From contig CACDUI010000007.1 in NCBI GenBank assembly GCA_902555985.1, forward strand, positions 1 through 56,368: DNA of 56,368 bases. Reading direction: 5' to 3'. The notes under the pieces were generated by a model. The model made no database searches, was not told where the DNA came from, and worked only from the letters and a program-made list of their open reading frames with translations. The position numbers were made by a program, and so were the translations under genes. Of the stretch, positions 40,778 to 50,149 are shown in pieces; positions within the stretch are counted from its first letter, which is position 1, and every line of letters starts with the position of its first letter. Source of the DNA: an uncultured Candidatus Actinomarina sp. (GTDB lineage: Bacteria > Actinomycetota > Acidimicrobiia > Actinomarinales > Actinomarinaceae).

Positions 40778-41773
40778 TTACTCCTTCAGTAATTTTTTTA
40801 ATTCTTCAATTGCAGTTATATCATAGGGATCAATATTTAAATTTTCAGCCATATAAACACTTACTAAATCACCTATTAATGTTAGATGAAATAAATTACT
40901 AATAATATTATCTGAAGATATATTCTCTATTTCAGAAATTTCGACCTTATCGCCAATTATTTTTTTTGTTAATTCAAATCTCTTGCTAATTTGAGAATTT
41001 TCATTTGGTGATCTCAAGAATAATAAATGGTAATTATTTTTTGAGTCTTGTTTATTTGCTTCCCAAGAAAGTATCTCATTATGATGAATCTCAGGCATAT
41101 AACCAACAAAAGCTTTAGATTTTGCATTCTCATTAATTTGTGTTTTCCACCGTTGGGCAACTAAATAAGTTAATGGAGTTCCTCCATAAATTACAGACGT
41201 CTTAGTACTGATTTCTTCAGAAATTTTTAAAGCATGTGATAATAATTCATTTTCTGTTTGATTTCCTAAGGCCTCATTTAAATAATCACCTGCTTGATTA
41301 CATAGTTTTAAATATTTACCATCTGTATCCAAAGAAACAAAATGCATTACAGCTTTTGTCATTATTCCGAATGCAGCTCTGGGTTGGAGTCCTGTTGGAA
41401 CTTTAACATACTGTTTTTTATTCTCTGATGCTAGTTCTAGCAATTGCCCTCCACTTGAGATTACTGACCAATCTAAATCGTATTTAATTGCATCATTTAC
41501 TGCCTTGAGCGTCTCTTCTGTGTTTCCTGAATAAGAAATAAATAGACACTTCGGTCTTCTTTCTGCAATAGTCCTTGGAATCCCATAAGTTTTTCTAACT
41601 TCAACATTTATCTGTGTAGTTTCATTCAAAACAAGCTTTAAAACATCCCCTGCTACTCCTGAGCCACCCATGCCAATAATTAATAAATCTTTGTAAGAGT
41701 CAACCACAAAATCATTTGAAGTTTCTAAATCTTTTTTTAATTGATTGCCTAAATCAAGTACATGTTCAATCAT
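40778..41773 (-). CDS. Bifunctional phosphoglucose/phosphomannose isomerase
   Basis: A 331-residue SIS-domain enzyme that interconverts fructose-6-phosphate with glucose- and mannose-6-phosphate. Two SIS domains are seen: IIGMGGSGVAGDVL and SYSGNTEETLKAV in the first, and the second carrying PEIHHNEILSWE, with the catalytic Glu and His typical of the PGI/PMI family. It follows the phosphomannomutase gene by 6 bases, so both supply mannose-1-phosphate. Confidence 0.92.
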   Translation of the reverse strand: MIEHVLDLGNQLKKDLETSNDFVVDSYKDLLIIGMGGSGVAGDVLKLVLNETTQINVEVRKTYGIPRTIAERRPKCLFISYSGNTEETLKAVNDAIKYDLDWSVISSGGQLLELASENKKQYVKVPTGLQPRAAFGIMTKAVMHFVSLDTDGKYLKLCNQAGDYLNEALGNQTENELLSHALKISEEISTKTSVIYGGTPLTYLVAQRWKTQINENAKSKAFVGYMPEIHHNEILSWEANKQDSKNNYHLLFLRSPNENSQISKRFELTKKIIGDKVEISEIENISSDNIISNLFHLTLIGDLVSVYMAENLNIDPYDITAIEELKKLLKE

Positions 41774-41779
41774 TATTAC

Positions 41780-43111
41780 CTATATATTAGTTGATATTTT
41801 CTCTAAAACTTCGTCTAGTATTTTTTGAGAAGATGCTTCTATATTTACTCTTAATTTAGGTTCGGTATTTGAGCCTCGCACATTGAACCAAAAGTTTTCA
41901 TCGAAATAAGATAATCCATCTAGTTCATCAAAATTTCCATTAAATATTGTTTTAATTTTCTCCAAAGAATTGTCCACATCATCTACTGTGAAATTAATTT
42001 CTCCAGAGGAAGGAGGAAAATTATATTTATCAATCATACTACTTACTTTTTCGTCACGCTCAGAAACAATACTCATCAACATCAGAAGAGTTAGTATTGC
42101 CGAATCTGCAAAATAATTATCTTTATAGTAAAAATGTGCGCTATGCTCACCGCCAAAATCTGCATCAAGTTCTTTCATCATCGCTTTTATATTTGAATGG
42201 CCAACTTTACACCTGAAAAGCGATATCTCTTTTGACTCGAGTATAGACAAAGCATGAGGTGAAACATTTACGTTATATACAACTTTTAGGTTATCATTTG
42301 TTTCAGATAAATAATCGGCAATAAGAGCTGTCATCATACTTCCCGAAACTACTTTACCGACATCATCAATAAATACCGCTCTATCGGCGTCACCATCAAA
42401 AGCTACGCCAAAATCTAAATTATTATCTTTAACGAGTTTTATAATCTCTTGTAAATTTTCCTTATTTGAAGGGTCAGCTGGATGATTTGGGAAGTTTCCA
42501 TCGACATCCATATAAAGTTCGTCACAATTAAAATTATAAATTTTTGCAAGTTCATCAAATATTGATCCTATTGCTCCATTGCCACCATCAACTCCGAATT
42601 TGATTTTGTCATTAATTTTTGCAGGGCTTACAAGGTTTTGAATATGTTCAAAATATAAATCTAATTCATTATTTTTTTCTATTTGAAAACTAATTATCTC
42701 ACCAAAGTCAATATTTTTTATATTATTTTTTATATCTAATAGGCCTGACTGCTCTCCAATCGGAACAGCACCAGAATTACAAAGCTTTAGTCCATTATAT
42801 TCTTTGGGATTGTGTGATGCTGTAATAATGACTCCAGGCAAATTAAGTAGTCCTGATAAAGAATAAACAACGTCAGTTGGGACAAGGCCTACATACAGTA
42901 TTGACTTACCATTGTTTTTTATGCCAGATGAAACTGCATCTAACATTTTCATATTAGAAATGCGTCCATCATGGCCAATTAATACTGTTTCAGATTCTAC
43001 AAATTGTGAAAAAGAATAACCGATTTTATAAGCATCCTCTAAAGTCAATGAGTCCCCAAAGACTCCTCTAATATCATAGGATTTAAAAATTATATCTAGA
43101 TTATTAGTCAT
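41780..43111 (-). CDS. manB: Phosphomannomutase/phosphoglucomutase
   Basis: The enzyme converts hexose-6-phosphate to hexose-1-phosphate for sugar-nucleotide synthesis. The 443 residues contain the phosphoserine loop ITASHNPKEYNG (S99), the metal loop FDGDADRAVF, the sugar-binding GGEHSAHFYYKD and the phosphate-binding RGSNTEPKLRV. The exact sugar is not certain, but the adjacent PGI/PMI and the sugar-lipid synthase across the divergent gap favour mannose. Confidence 0.92.
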   Translation of the reverse strand: MTNNLDIIFKSYDIRGVFGDSLTLEDAYKIGYSFSQFVESETVLIGHDGRISNMKMLDAVSSGIKNNGKSILYVGLVPTDVVYSLSGLLNLPGVIITASHNPKEYNGLKLCNSGAVPIGEQSGLLDIKNNIKNIDFGEIISFQIEKNNELDLYFEHIQNLVSPAKINDKIKFGVDGGNGAIGSIFDELAKIYNFNCDELYMDVDGNFPNHPADPSNKENLQEIIKLVKDNNLDFGVAFDGDADRAVFIDDVGKVVSGSMMTALIADYLSETNDNLKVVYNVNVSPHALSILESKEISLFRCKVGHSNIKAMMKELDADFGGEHSAHFYYKDNYFADSAILTLLMLMSIVSERDEKVSSMIDKYNFPPSSGEINFTVDDVDNSLEKIKTIFNGNFDELDGLSYFDENFWFNVRGSNTEPKLRVNIEASSQKILDEVLEKISTNI

Positions 43112-43132
43112 TACCCAATTATTGTACTCTTG

Positions 43133-43867
43133 ATGGAATCAAACTTTAACTATAAGAATTTTTCAATTGTAATTCCTATTTATAACGAAGAAGAAATAAT
43201 TGAAGAATCTACCAACGCAATTTATGCAATGTGTGAAAGAACAGGTCTAAATTTTGAGATTATATTTTCTGAAAATGGATCTACTGATAGCACAAAAACA
43301 ATTGCTCAAGAATTGATTAAAAAATATCCAGAAATAAAAATTATCTCAAATTCAAAACCAAATTACGGAAATGCATTAAAGGCAGGATTTGAATTAGCAA
43401 AAAATGATTTAGTCATATCATTCGATATTGATTATTACTCTGAATCTTTTTTACATGAAGCTTTAGTGCTTGATGATCAATATTCTTCAATAACTGCATC
43501 AAAAAGACTAGGGTCTTCTGAGGATGGGCGAAGATTTGTTAGGAAGTTAGCTACAAATTTTTTTGTTAATCTTCTTAAAATATTATTTGGAACAAAACTA
43601 AGCGATACTCACGGAATGAAAGCAGTCAAAAAAACAGAGATTGAAAAGTTTTTACCACAAGTTATTTCAACACAGGATATTTTTGATACTGAATTATTGA
43701 TCAGAATAGAAAAAAATGATGGAAAAATAAAAGAGATACCTGCAAAAGTAAATGAGATAAGACCTAGTGTTTCCTTAATTTATAAAAGAATACCAAGAAC
43801 AATAAAAAGCTTGATTAAATTAAGAATTATTTTTTATAGAGAATCTTTAAAAACAAAAAATTTATAA
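43133..43867 (+). CDS. Family 2 glycosyltransferase (polyprenyl-phosphate sugar synthase-like)
   Basis: A membrane-associated sugar transferase of 244 residues from the ATG at 43133; a TTG directly before it could add one residue. The GT-A motifs are FSIVIPIYNEEEIIEES near the start, SENGSTDSTK, and FDIDYY at the DxD position. Size and motifs resemble dolichyl/polyprenyl-phosphate mannose synthase, using GDP- or UDP-sugar. No C-terminal membrane helices are present; the GtrA-like protein encoded next may supply membrane context. Its 3' end overlaps the convergent GtrA C-half by 34 bases. Confidence 0.87.
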   Translation: MESNFNYKNFSIVIPIYNEEEIIEESTNAIYAMCERTGLNFEIIFSENGSTDSTKTIAQELIKKYPEIKIISNSKPNYGNALKAGFELAKNDLVISFDIDYYSESFLHEALVLDDQYSSITASKRLGSSEDGRRFVRKLATNFFVNLLKILFGTKLSDTHGMKAVKKTEIEKFLPQVISTQDIFDTELLIRIEKNDGKIKEIPAKVNEIRPSVSLIYKRIPRTIKSLIKLRIIFYRESLKTKNL

Positions 43868-44025
43868 ATCAAATACTTTATGGGCAGTATTGCTCCATTG
43901 ATTAAAACTGTAATTACAAGAAACCAAACCTCATCTTTTTGTAAAGCATCATCTATAAAATTAATTATGAACCAAATTATATTTGGAGCAAATAGACTAA
44001 TTAAGTTGGTGTAAGAAAAATTCAA
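43834..44025 (-). CDS. GtrA-like protein, C-terminal half (split frame)
   Basis: A 63-residue frame with two membrane helices, ending PIKYLIYKFFVFKDSL, the pattern that closes GtrA-family proteins. It can begin at a TTG (44025), but it is best read as the second half of the preceding gene. Removing one base from the run of eight A (plus strand 44047-44054) joins the two into one four-helix protein: RRIIFKISFFGGKLKEFLNF and onward. Sequencing error, recent mutation or slippage at the run are all possible. Confidence 0.6.
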   Translation of the reverse strand: MNFSYTNLISLFAPNIIWFIINFIDDALQKDEVWFLVITVLINGAILPIKYLIYKFFVFKDSL

Positions 44026-44032
44026 AAACTCT

Positions 44033-44299
44033 TTAAGTTTTCCTCCAAAAAAAACTAATTTTAAAAATTATTCTTCTAGATAGAAAATATGATATTACTA
44101 CACCGATTAGAAAACCAGATACATTAGTTACGTATGTTCTAAGAGGAAATGCAATAAAAGTAAGGATCCAAAATTGAAATATATATGTCAGAGTTAAACC
44201 AATTATAAGATTTATAGCACCTACAATATAAGTTCTCAAAAGCTGCATAAATGAAGTATCACTTTGAAATATTTTTAAGGATTTAAATTTATTTAACAT
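44033..44299 (-). CDS. GtrA-like membrane protein, N-terminal half (split frame)
   Basis: An 88-residue frame from the ATG at 44299 (an earlier in-frame ATG at 44323 lies inside the upstream gene). It has two membrane helices (RTYIVGAINLIIGLTLTYIF and NVSGFLIGVVISYFL) and ends its domain with SRRIIFK, the mid-point motif of GtrA proteins, which help move lipid-linked sugars across the membrane. Translation then runs through eight T into a different frame and stops. The other half follows at 43834-44025. Probably a full GtrA in function or ancestry. Confidence 0.7.
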   Translation of the reverse strand: MLNKFKSLKIFQSDTSFMQLLRTYIVGAINLIIGLTLTYIFQFWILTFIAFPLRTYVTNVSGFLIGVVISYFLSRRIIFKISFFWRKT

Positions 44300-46475
44300 C
44301 ACTAAATCTTTTTTTATATGCATATGCTATTAGTAAACCCCCACAAAGTGAAAAAAACGATAAGAAATTTAAAGCTTTTTCAATGTTTGTCGATTCAAAT
44401 TTTATTTCAACAAAATTATCATTTGGAACAACTGCCATAAAGGATGGAGAGATTCTATAAGGACCATGGCCGTTAGTAATTTTCCAATTTGGAAAATATG
44501 AAACTTTAATTAAATGAAGTTGATTTGGTTTATTCGTTTTAAAGGTTATTAAGTTATTTCCTATATTTAATTCGCTAATTGAAAGTTCAGAATTTTTATC
44601 ACTTGAATCTGTAAAACTTTTGTCGTAATTTTCAATTATTTTATAATTTGATTCATTTTTAAAACTTTCGTAAGCAGCATCAAAAAAATTCTGTTCACTG
44701 CTTTCCCTAAAAATTGCACTTTTAAGGCGTTCGTAAAAACCTGGACTCTCAAATAAATACAAGTCATCATTAACTAGCTCTACTTTTTTTGTGTTTATTG
44801 AGTAAACATTAAAAACTTCATTCGAAAATAAGAAATTAAAATTTTCATTCATGTTGGCTTTATCTTTAATTGACGAGGTATATGCAATAAAATAATCCAC
44901 TCCCAATTCCTCCATTAATCTAAAGCCTTTATCAAATTCACCATTAATATAAGTTAATCCTCCAACCGGATTAGAAGGTCTTTCAGCGAGTCCTGAAACT
45001 GTTAAAAAATGAAATGGTGTTGTGATACTTGAATCAAAATATAAACCTTCGACACTTTGGTGATCAGTAAACATTGGGATCGTCATTAAGACCATAGGTG
45101 TACCATATTTGTTTAAATCAGAATTTGGTTCCCACATAATTCTACCTGGATCAAGTTCTTCTAAGCCCTCATAAAGAGTTGTGATGTCTGACCAGTTGTC
45201 TTTACTTTCATAACCTGTAAAATTCCAATTTAACCAGTGAGGCAAGTAGCTTAAAGTTGCAAAGGTAAGAGATACTAGAGATGTATATATTAAAAAATTG
45301 TCAGAATTTATTGAAATAAAGGTCATAATTAAAATAATCAAAATAATACTGATAGTTGTTGTTCTATATGTGTTTCCCCATTTGGAATAATATAGATACA
45401 TAAAGTAACCATTAATAAATAAAACAAATAGAAGCAAAGGATATTTACCCTGTATTTTTTTTGTTAAATTTTTAATGTTAATTTGTAGCAAAGTAAAAAA
45501 TAAAATTATGATGCCGAGATTAAAAAAAGGAACAACTCTTCCATTCCAAAGAGCACTTTCAGGTCCATAAAAAAATAAATATATTGAGATAGAAAGTAGA
45601 TATAATTCAAAACCAGAGATAACTTTTAATGAAGCTTTGCTACCACTAAAAATAATATAAATAATTGCACCAATAGCAAATGGAAGTATATCAGATTTTA
45701 CTAAATCAGAAACCTGAGTGTAAGGAGTATAGGTCATGTTTGTAGTGAATTCTAGATTTAGAAACAATGAAATAGTAAACCTTATAGAAATAAACAAAAA
45801 TAACAAAAATGAAGAAATCTTTTTATAAACTTTTACATTGCTTTTTAGAAAACAAAAAGCAAAAATCGGTAAATAAATCATGAAGGGAATTAGATGAGTA
45901 AGGACAGATAAACCTATAAATAAGGAAGCAATTTCCGTTTTATATTTATATTCTGACTTTAACAAATAAAAAATTGATAAATTTGCAAAAGCAATTGAGT
46001 AGGTAAAAGAATACTGCCCTGCAAGTGACGAAGCTAAATTACCACCAAAAATTGTAAAAGATTCAGTAAGTAAATAGATTAACCCAACTCCAAATCCATA
46101 AAAAGAAAATTGTTTTATATTTTTTCGCATAAGCATTTCAATAGAAATGACCAGTAAAACTTGTGAAATCAAAACCATAATTTTGAAAGAAATTGAAAAT
46201 GGAAATACAAAATTTAATAAGCTGGTAATAATTGGAGGGAGTGGAAAGTAAAAGTAATAAATTGGATAACCAGCAAACCAATCCTGTGACCATCCACTCA
46301 ATTTAAAGTTGTTAAATAATTCACTAACGAAAAACTTGGTTGGTACAATATGTGCTCCCATATCGCCGCCAGTTGGAAGTAAATCAGAAAAGACTAGCTC
46401 TACTCGCAAAAAAATTATAAGCAAGGTACCTAAAGCAACTTTAATAAAAAGATCGATTTTATTCTTACTAAGCAT
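44289..46475 (-). CDS. Large polytopic membrane protein, GT-C glycosyltransferase-like
   Basis: A 728-residue protein with about twelve membrane helices in residues 10-430 and an extracellular domain from about 430 to 700, closing with a last helix. Early conserved-looking motifs are PTGGDMGAHIVPTKFF, with an acidic pair in the first outer loop as in GT-C enzymes, and GWSQDWFAGYPIYYFYFPLPP. This resembles the family annotated as '6-pyruvoyl-tetrahydropterin synthase related' membrane proteins, whose role is probably glycan transfer. Neighbouring GtrA-like and GT2 genes support glycan work. It overlaps the small CGKESC gene upstream by 8 bases and the GtrA half downstream by 11. Confidence 0.82.
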   Translation of the reverse strand: MLSKNKIDLFIKVALGTLLIIFLRVELVFSDLLPTGGDMGAHIVPTKFFVSELFNNFKLSGWSQDWFAGYPIYYFYFPLPPIITSLLNFVFPFSISFKIMVLISQVLLVISIEMLMRKNIKQFSFYGFGVGLIYLLTESFTIFGGNLASSLAGQYSFTYSIAFANLSIFYLLKSEYKYKTEIASLFIGLSVLTHLIPFMIYLPIFAFCFLKSNVKVYKKISSFLLFLFISIRFTISLFLNLEFTTNMTYTPYTQVSDLVKSDILPFAIGAIIYIIFSGSKASLKVISGFELYLLSISIYLFFYGPESALWNGRVVPFFNLGIIILFFTLLQINIKNLTKKIQGKYPLLLFVLFINGYFMYLYYSKWGNTYRTTTISIILIILIMTFISINSDNFLIYTSLVSLTFATLSYLPHWLNWNFTGYESKDNWSDITTLYEGLEELDPGRIMWEPNSDLNKYGTPMVLMTIPMFTDHQSVEGLYFDSSITTPFHFLTVSGLAERPSNPVGGLTYINGEFDKGFRLMEELGVDYFIAYTSSIKDKANMNENFNFLFSNEVFNVYSINTKKVELVNDDLYLFESPGFYERLKSAIFRESSEQNFFDAAYESFKNESNYKIIENYDKSFTDSSDKNSELSISELNIGNNLITFKTNKPNQLHLIKVSYFPNWKITNGHGPYRISPSFMAVVPNDNFVEIKFESTNIEKALNFLSFFSLCGGLLIAYAYKKRFSDVK

Positions 46476-46716
46476 CTGTTAAATTTTTCCCTAAATACTT
46501 TGTTTTTCTTTTTCCATCCTCAGTCCACTCTGCATACCAATATGGACCATGAGGACAGGAATTACACGACTCTTTCCCACACTTTATTGATTTTGTCCTA
46601 TATGAAACTTTTACTTCAGATTGTATATTTAGCTTATTATCTACCAATAACTTAATTCTCTTTAAATCTGCTTCATCAAGTTCAGATAATCCCTCTAGAA
46701 TATCTTTGTCTATCAT
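46468..46716 (-). CDS. Small Cys-motif protein (DUF6788-like)
   Basis: An 82-residue protein with an N-terminal helix (LDEADLKRIKLLVDN) and the motif KCGKESCNSCPHGPYWYAEW followed by GKRKTKYLGK. This resembles the DUF6788 type, small proteins with C-G-K-x-x-C and HGPYWY motifs, possibly zinc-binding. The function is unknown. It overlaps the large membrane-protein gene by 8 bases and is divergent from cofD by 45 bases. Confidence 0.75.
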   Translation of the reverse strand: MIDKDILEGLSELDEADLKRIKLLVDNKLNIQSEVKVSYRTKSIKCGKESCNSCPHGPYWYAEWTEDGKRKTKYLGKNLTDA

Positions 46717-46761
46717 TACTAAAATGTTAGTTGAAAGGTCAATAATTTAAGGTTCATAAAA

Positions 46762-47658
46762 ATGAAAAAAATTGTTTATTTAAGTGGAGGTGTTGGAGGT
46801 GCTAAATTTGCAAAAGGATTACACAAAATTAAAAATATTGACTTATCAATAATTGTTAACACAGGTGATGATGAATATATACATGGGGTAGCTCTTTCAC
46901 CTGATATTGATTCTGTAATCTATGGACTGGCCAATGTTGAAGGAAAATATGGTTGGGGTGTTTCAAATGATAAATTCTCCGTACATAATGAGTTAAAAAA
47001 ATTTTATGATTTGAATTTTATGTTAGGTGACAAAGATTTAGCTCTTAATTTGTTCAGAAATCAAATGATAAGCGAAGGTTTAAAACTCTCAGAAATTACA
47101 GATATAATAAAAAATAAATTTAATATTAAATGCAAGATACTTCCAATGTCTGACGATAAAGTAAGTACGAAACTTATCACAAAAAAAGGAGAAAAATTAA
47201 ATTTTCAAGATTATTTTGTTGAAAAAAAAGCAAAACCAAGATTAATGAATATTTCTTATGAAGGCTCTAAAAAAGCACGGGTTTCAAGTGAATTGATAAA
47301 CATAATAAATCAAAGTGATATTTTAATTATTGGCCCCTCAAATCCAATTCTATCTATTGGCCCCATTCTCTCCTTAAATAAAATTAATCAAGCAATCCAA
47401 CATCATAAAAATGTTATTGCTATCAGTCCTTTTGTAGGTAAGAAGGCCCTTAAAGGTCCTTCTGTTCAAAACTTTTTGGATATGGGATATAGACCAGATA
47501 TTCAAGGATTAAAAAAATATTATAAAAATCGAGTAAACAAATTTATTGTTCACCATGGAGATTCTGACACCTCTTCGAATGTCTATGAAGAACAAATTAT
47601 TTTTAAAAATTTAAATGATTCAAAAAGTCTAGCTAATAGGATATTGGATAATGAATGA
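46762..47658 (+). CDS. cofD: 2-phospho-L-lactate (or PEP) transferase, F420 synthesis
   Basis: CofD (FbiA in mycobacteria) joins the activated lactyl or enolpyruvyl group to the deazaflavin Fo, giving F420-0 or its dehydro form. The 298-residue protein has the N-terminal LSGGVGGAKFAKGLH, then VNTGDDEYIHGVALSPDIDSV, and GPSNPILSIGPIL. It overlaps cofE by 8 bases, a usual fbiA-fbiB-like pair. Confidence 0.95.
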   Translation: MKKIVYLSGGVGGAKFAKGLHKIKNIDLSIIVNTGDDEYIHGVALSPDIDSVIYGLANVEGKYGWGVSNDKFSVHNELKKFYDLNFMLGDKDLALNLFRNQMISEGLKLSEITDIIKNKFNIKCKILPMSDDKVSTKLITKKGEKLNFQDYFVEKKAKPRLMNISYEGSKKARVSSELINIINQSDILIIGPSNPILSIGPILSLNKINQAIQHHKNVIAISPFVGKKALKGPSVQNFLDMGYRPDIQGLKKYYKNRVNKFIVHHGDSDTSSNVYEEQIIFKNLNDSKSLANRILDNE

Positions 47659-48349
47659 AGTAAGAATTATACCTGTTCAAGGAATTCCAGAAATCAAAGA
47701 TGATGATAATTTAGCTGAAATCACATATGATGTAATCAAACAAAGTGAAATAGGTATTGAAAAAAATGATATTTTTGTTGTTACTCAAAAAATTGTCTCT
47801 AAAAGTGAAGGAATGGAAAGAGATCTTTCAAATTTTAATTTTGAAGAACTATTACAAAGTGAGTCTAAAAAAATCATAAGAAAAAGAGGAGATTTAGTTA
47901 TTGCAAAGACAAATCATGGATTCATCTGCGCTAATGCAGGAATTGATAAGTCAAATGTGAGAAAAAATACAGCTTTATTGCTACCAAAAGATCCTAATAA
48001 ATCAGCAGATAAATTCAGAAAAAGATTCGAATCTCTGTCAAATTTACCTATAGCAGTGATAATTTCTGATACATTTGGCCGAGCATGGAGAAAAGGTCAA
48101 GTTAATTTTGCTATCGGCTCATCAGGTATTAATCCTTTTGAAAGTTATATTGGAAAATTGGATAGTTTTGATAATGAACTTAATGCAACAGAAATTGCAG
48201 TAATTGATGAACTAGCAAGTTCTGCAGAACTAGTCATGAAGAAAACTATTGATGTACCAATAGCAATTATCAGAGGTTTTGTTTATGAAAACTCTAATCT
48301 AAATGCAAAAGAGTTGATAAGAGATGACAATGAAGATTTCTTTCTTTAA
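47651..48349 (+). CDS. cofE: Coenzyme F420-0:L-glutamate ligase
   Basis: CofE adds glutamate residues to F420-0. The 232 residues show FVVTQKIVSKSEGMERDL, KTNHGFICANAGIDKSNV and SDTFGRAWRKGQVNFAIG. It lacks the C-terminal flavin domain of mycobacterial FbiB, so it is the short archaeal-type form; the missing reductase step would need another protein. It overlaps cofD and, by four bases, the convergent epimerase gene. Confidence 0.95.
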   Translation: MNEVRIIPVQGIPEIKDDDNLAEITYDVIKQSEIGIEKNDIFVVTQKIVSKSEGMERDLSNFNFEELLQSESKKIIRKRGDLVIAKTNHGFICANAGIDKSNVRKNTALLLPKDPNKSADKFRKRFESLSNLPIAVIISDTFGRAWRKGQVNFAIGSSGINPFESYIGKLDSFDNELNATEIAVIDELASSAELVMKKTIDVPIAIIRGFVYENSNLNAKELIRDDNEDFFL

Positions 48350-49269
48350 GTTCTAAGCCAGTTAAAAACTTCTTTCATACCAGTATCTAAGCTATATTCT
48401 GGTTTCCAATTTAAATCTTCTTTTGCTTTTGTATTATTCAGTACACTTCGCTTTAATTCGCCTTCCCTTGCAGGATTATAAATGGGATTTATTTGAGAAT
48501 TAAACTGCATTTTCATAGAATTTGCGAGATCATTTACCGATGTTTCTACACCTGTTCCTATATTCAAAAAATGATTTTCGTCAATTAATGATGCTTTAAT
48601 TAGTGCGGTGACAACATCTTTTACATATATATAGTCCCTAGTCTGCGCACCATCACCATATATTATTGGTTCTTCATTATTTAAATATTTATTAGCAAAT
48701 ATCGAGACTACACCTGCCTCCCCGTGAGGATCTTGTCTTGGACCGTAAACATTAGACAAATTTAAAATTGAATATTTTAAATTTGAATCTTTAGTCATGA
48801 TCTTTATTAGCTCATTTAATCTTTTTTTAGCAACTCCATACGGTGATTCAGGCTCATCTGCATAATCCTCCTCCGCTGTAGGAATCGTAGTGGGTTCACC
48901 AAAAATAGTTCCTCCAGATGAAGTAAAAACAAGTTTTTTACAATTAGATTTTAAAAGTATTTGAATTAATTTAATCGGTTGTAAAATATTATGTTCAAAG
49001 TCAAGTGCTGGATTTTGAACAGATACAACAACTGAAGACTGTGCAGCTAAATGGAAACAAATATTAGGATTAAATCTCTCGATTTCTTCTAAGGAATTTG
49101 TAGAACCAAAGTCATCATTTATAAATTTAAAATTACCCTTAATATCTAAATTTTCTTTTTTTCCAGTTAAACAATTATCAAAGATTAAAATTTCATTCTC
49201 ATCACTTAAAAGTTCCTCAACAAGATGAGATCCAATAAAACCGGCTCCTCCTGTTACTAAAATTTTCAT
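48346..49269 (-). CDS. NAD-dependent sugar-nucleotide epimerase/dehydratase (GalE-like)
   Basis: A 307-residue extended short-chain dehydrogenase acting on a nucleotide sugar. Seen: VTGGAGFIGSHLVEELL at the start, HLAAQSSVVVSVQNP, FTSSGGTIFGEP, and the catalytic Tyr-Lys in SPYGVAKKRL. UDP-glucose 4-epimerase is the nearest label, but GDP-mannose or dTDP-sugar enzymes share these motifs. It lies one base after the nucleotidyltransferase gene, suggesting a shared sugar nucleotide. Confidence 0.9.
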   Translation of the reverse strand: MKILVTGGAGFIGSHLVEELLSDENEILIFDNCLTGKKENLDIKGNFKFINDDFGSTNSLEEIERFNPNICFHLAAQSSVVVSVQNPALDFEHNILQPIKLIQILLKSNCKKLVFTSSGGTIFGEPTTIPTAEEDYADEPESPYGVAKKRLNELIKIMTKDSNLKYSILNLSNVYGPRQDPHGEAGVVSIFANKYLNNEEPIIYGDGAQTRDYIYVKDVVTALIKASLIDENHFLNIGTGVETSVNDLANSMKMQFNSQINPIYNPAREGELKRSVLNNTKAKEDLNWKPEYSLDTGMKEVFNWLRT

Positions 49270-49270
49270 T

Positions 49271-50149
49271 TTAATTTATCCTTATTATTTCTTTATTAAT
49301 GATAGAACCATTCTTAATAATTGAATGACTACTAATTATTGAATCTTTAATCGTTACATTATCTTCAATAAAACAGTTATCCAAAATAACACTATTCTTT
49401 ATTATCGCATTTTCGCTAATTTGTACATTATTTGGAGAGATCCAATTTTCTTCTCCTTTATCTAAATGAGCAGTAATGAATGATTCCAATGTTCCAATAT
49501 CCAGCATATCTCCACTCACTGTATATGAACTTAAAAGACCCTCTTTAGAGAGTTCTGGAAAAACCTGTCTTTCAAATGAACAGGGAATATTAAGATTTTT
49601 ATTTATCTCTAAAATATCTTTTTTATAAAAATGGTATAAACCCAAACTTATTTTATTTCCATAACTGCTGTCTTTAGGTTTTTCTATAAACTGCTCTACT
49701 TCATTATCAGCATTTATTTTCAGGACACCAAATCTTGTTGGATCTTCCACCCTGAATGACCCAATCAAAGAATTAGAGCAATTTATAGAAGCACTTATGA
49801 AATTATGTAAATCTACATCTAACAACAGGTCGCCATTCATACAGTAAAATGAATCTGGCATTGATTCCAAATTTTCGACAATGTAGCCCGCTGTATCTAG
49901 CTTAGTTTTTTCAAAATGTAGTTTTACATTGTTATTGTGATTATTTTTATAATCTCTCCAAGAATCCTCGTGTTTGATTGAGCAAATTAAATTAAAGTTA
50001 AAATTTTCTAAATTAGAAAATTGTTTAATAATTTTATCGATTATCTTTTCGCCCTTAACGGTCAATAAAGCCTTAGGGATTCCAGATGAAAGTGGTTGAA
50101 GTCTAGTTGCCTCACCTCCAACTAATAAAAATATTTCATTCATCATCAT
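49271..50149 (-). CDS. Sugar-1-phosphate nucleotidyltransferase
   Basis: A 292-residue enzyme that activates a sugar-1-phosphate with NTP, perhaps mannose-1-phosphate to GDP-mannose. The signature is VGGEATRLQPLSSGIPKALL (normally G-G-x-G-T-R; here Ala replaces the third Gly), then FYCMNGDLLLDVDL at the metal site and IEKPKD. The C-terminus (about 235-292) has hexapeptide-like ISENAIIKNSVI repeats. The start overlaps the PrpD-family gene by 14 bases and the epimerase follows directly. Confidence 0.87.
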   Translation of the reverse strand: MMMNEIFLLVGGEATRLQPLSSGIPKALLTVKGEKIIDKIIKQFSNLENFNFNLICSIKHEDSWRDYKNNHNNNVKLHFEKTKLDTAGYIVENLESMPDSFYCMNGDLLLDVDLHNFISASINCSNSLIGSFRVEDPTRFGVLKINADNEVEQFIEKPKDSSYGNKISLGLYHFYKKDILEINKNLNIPCSFERQVFPELSKEGLLSSYTVSGDMLDIGTLESFITAHLDKGEENWISPNNVQISENAIIKNSVILDNCFIEDNVTIKDSIISSHSIIKNGSIINKEIIRIN

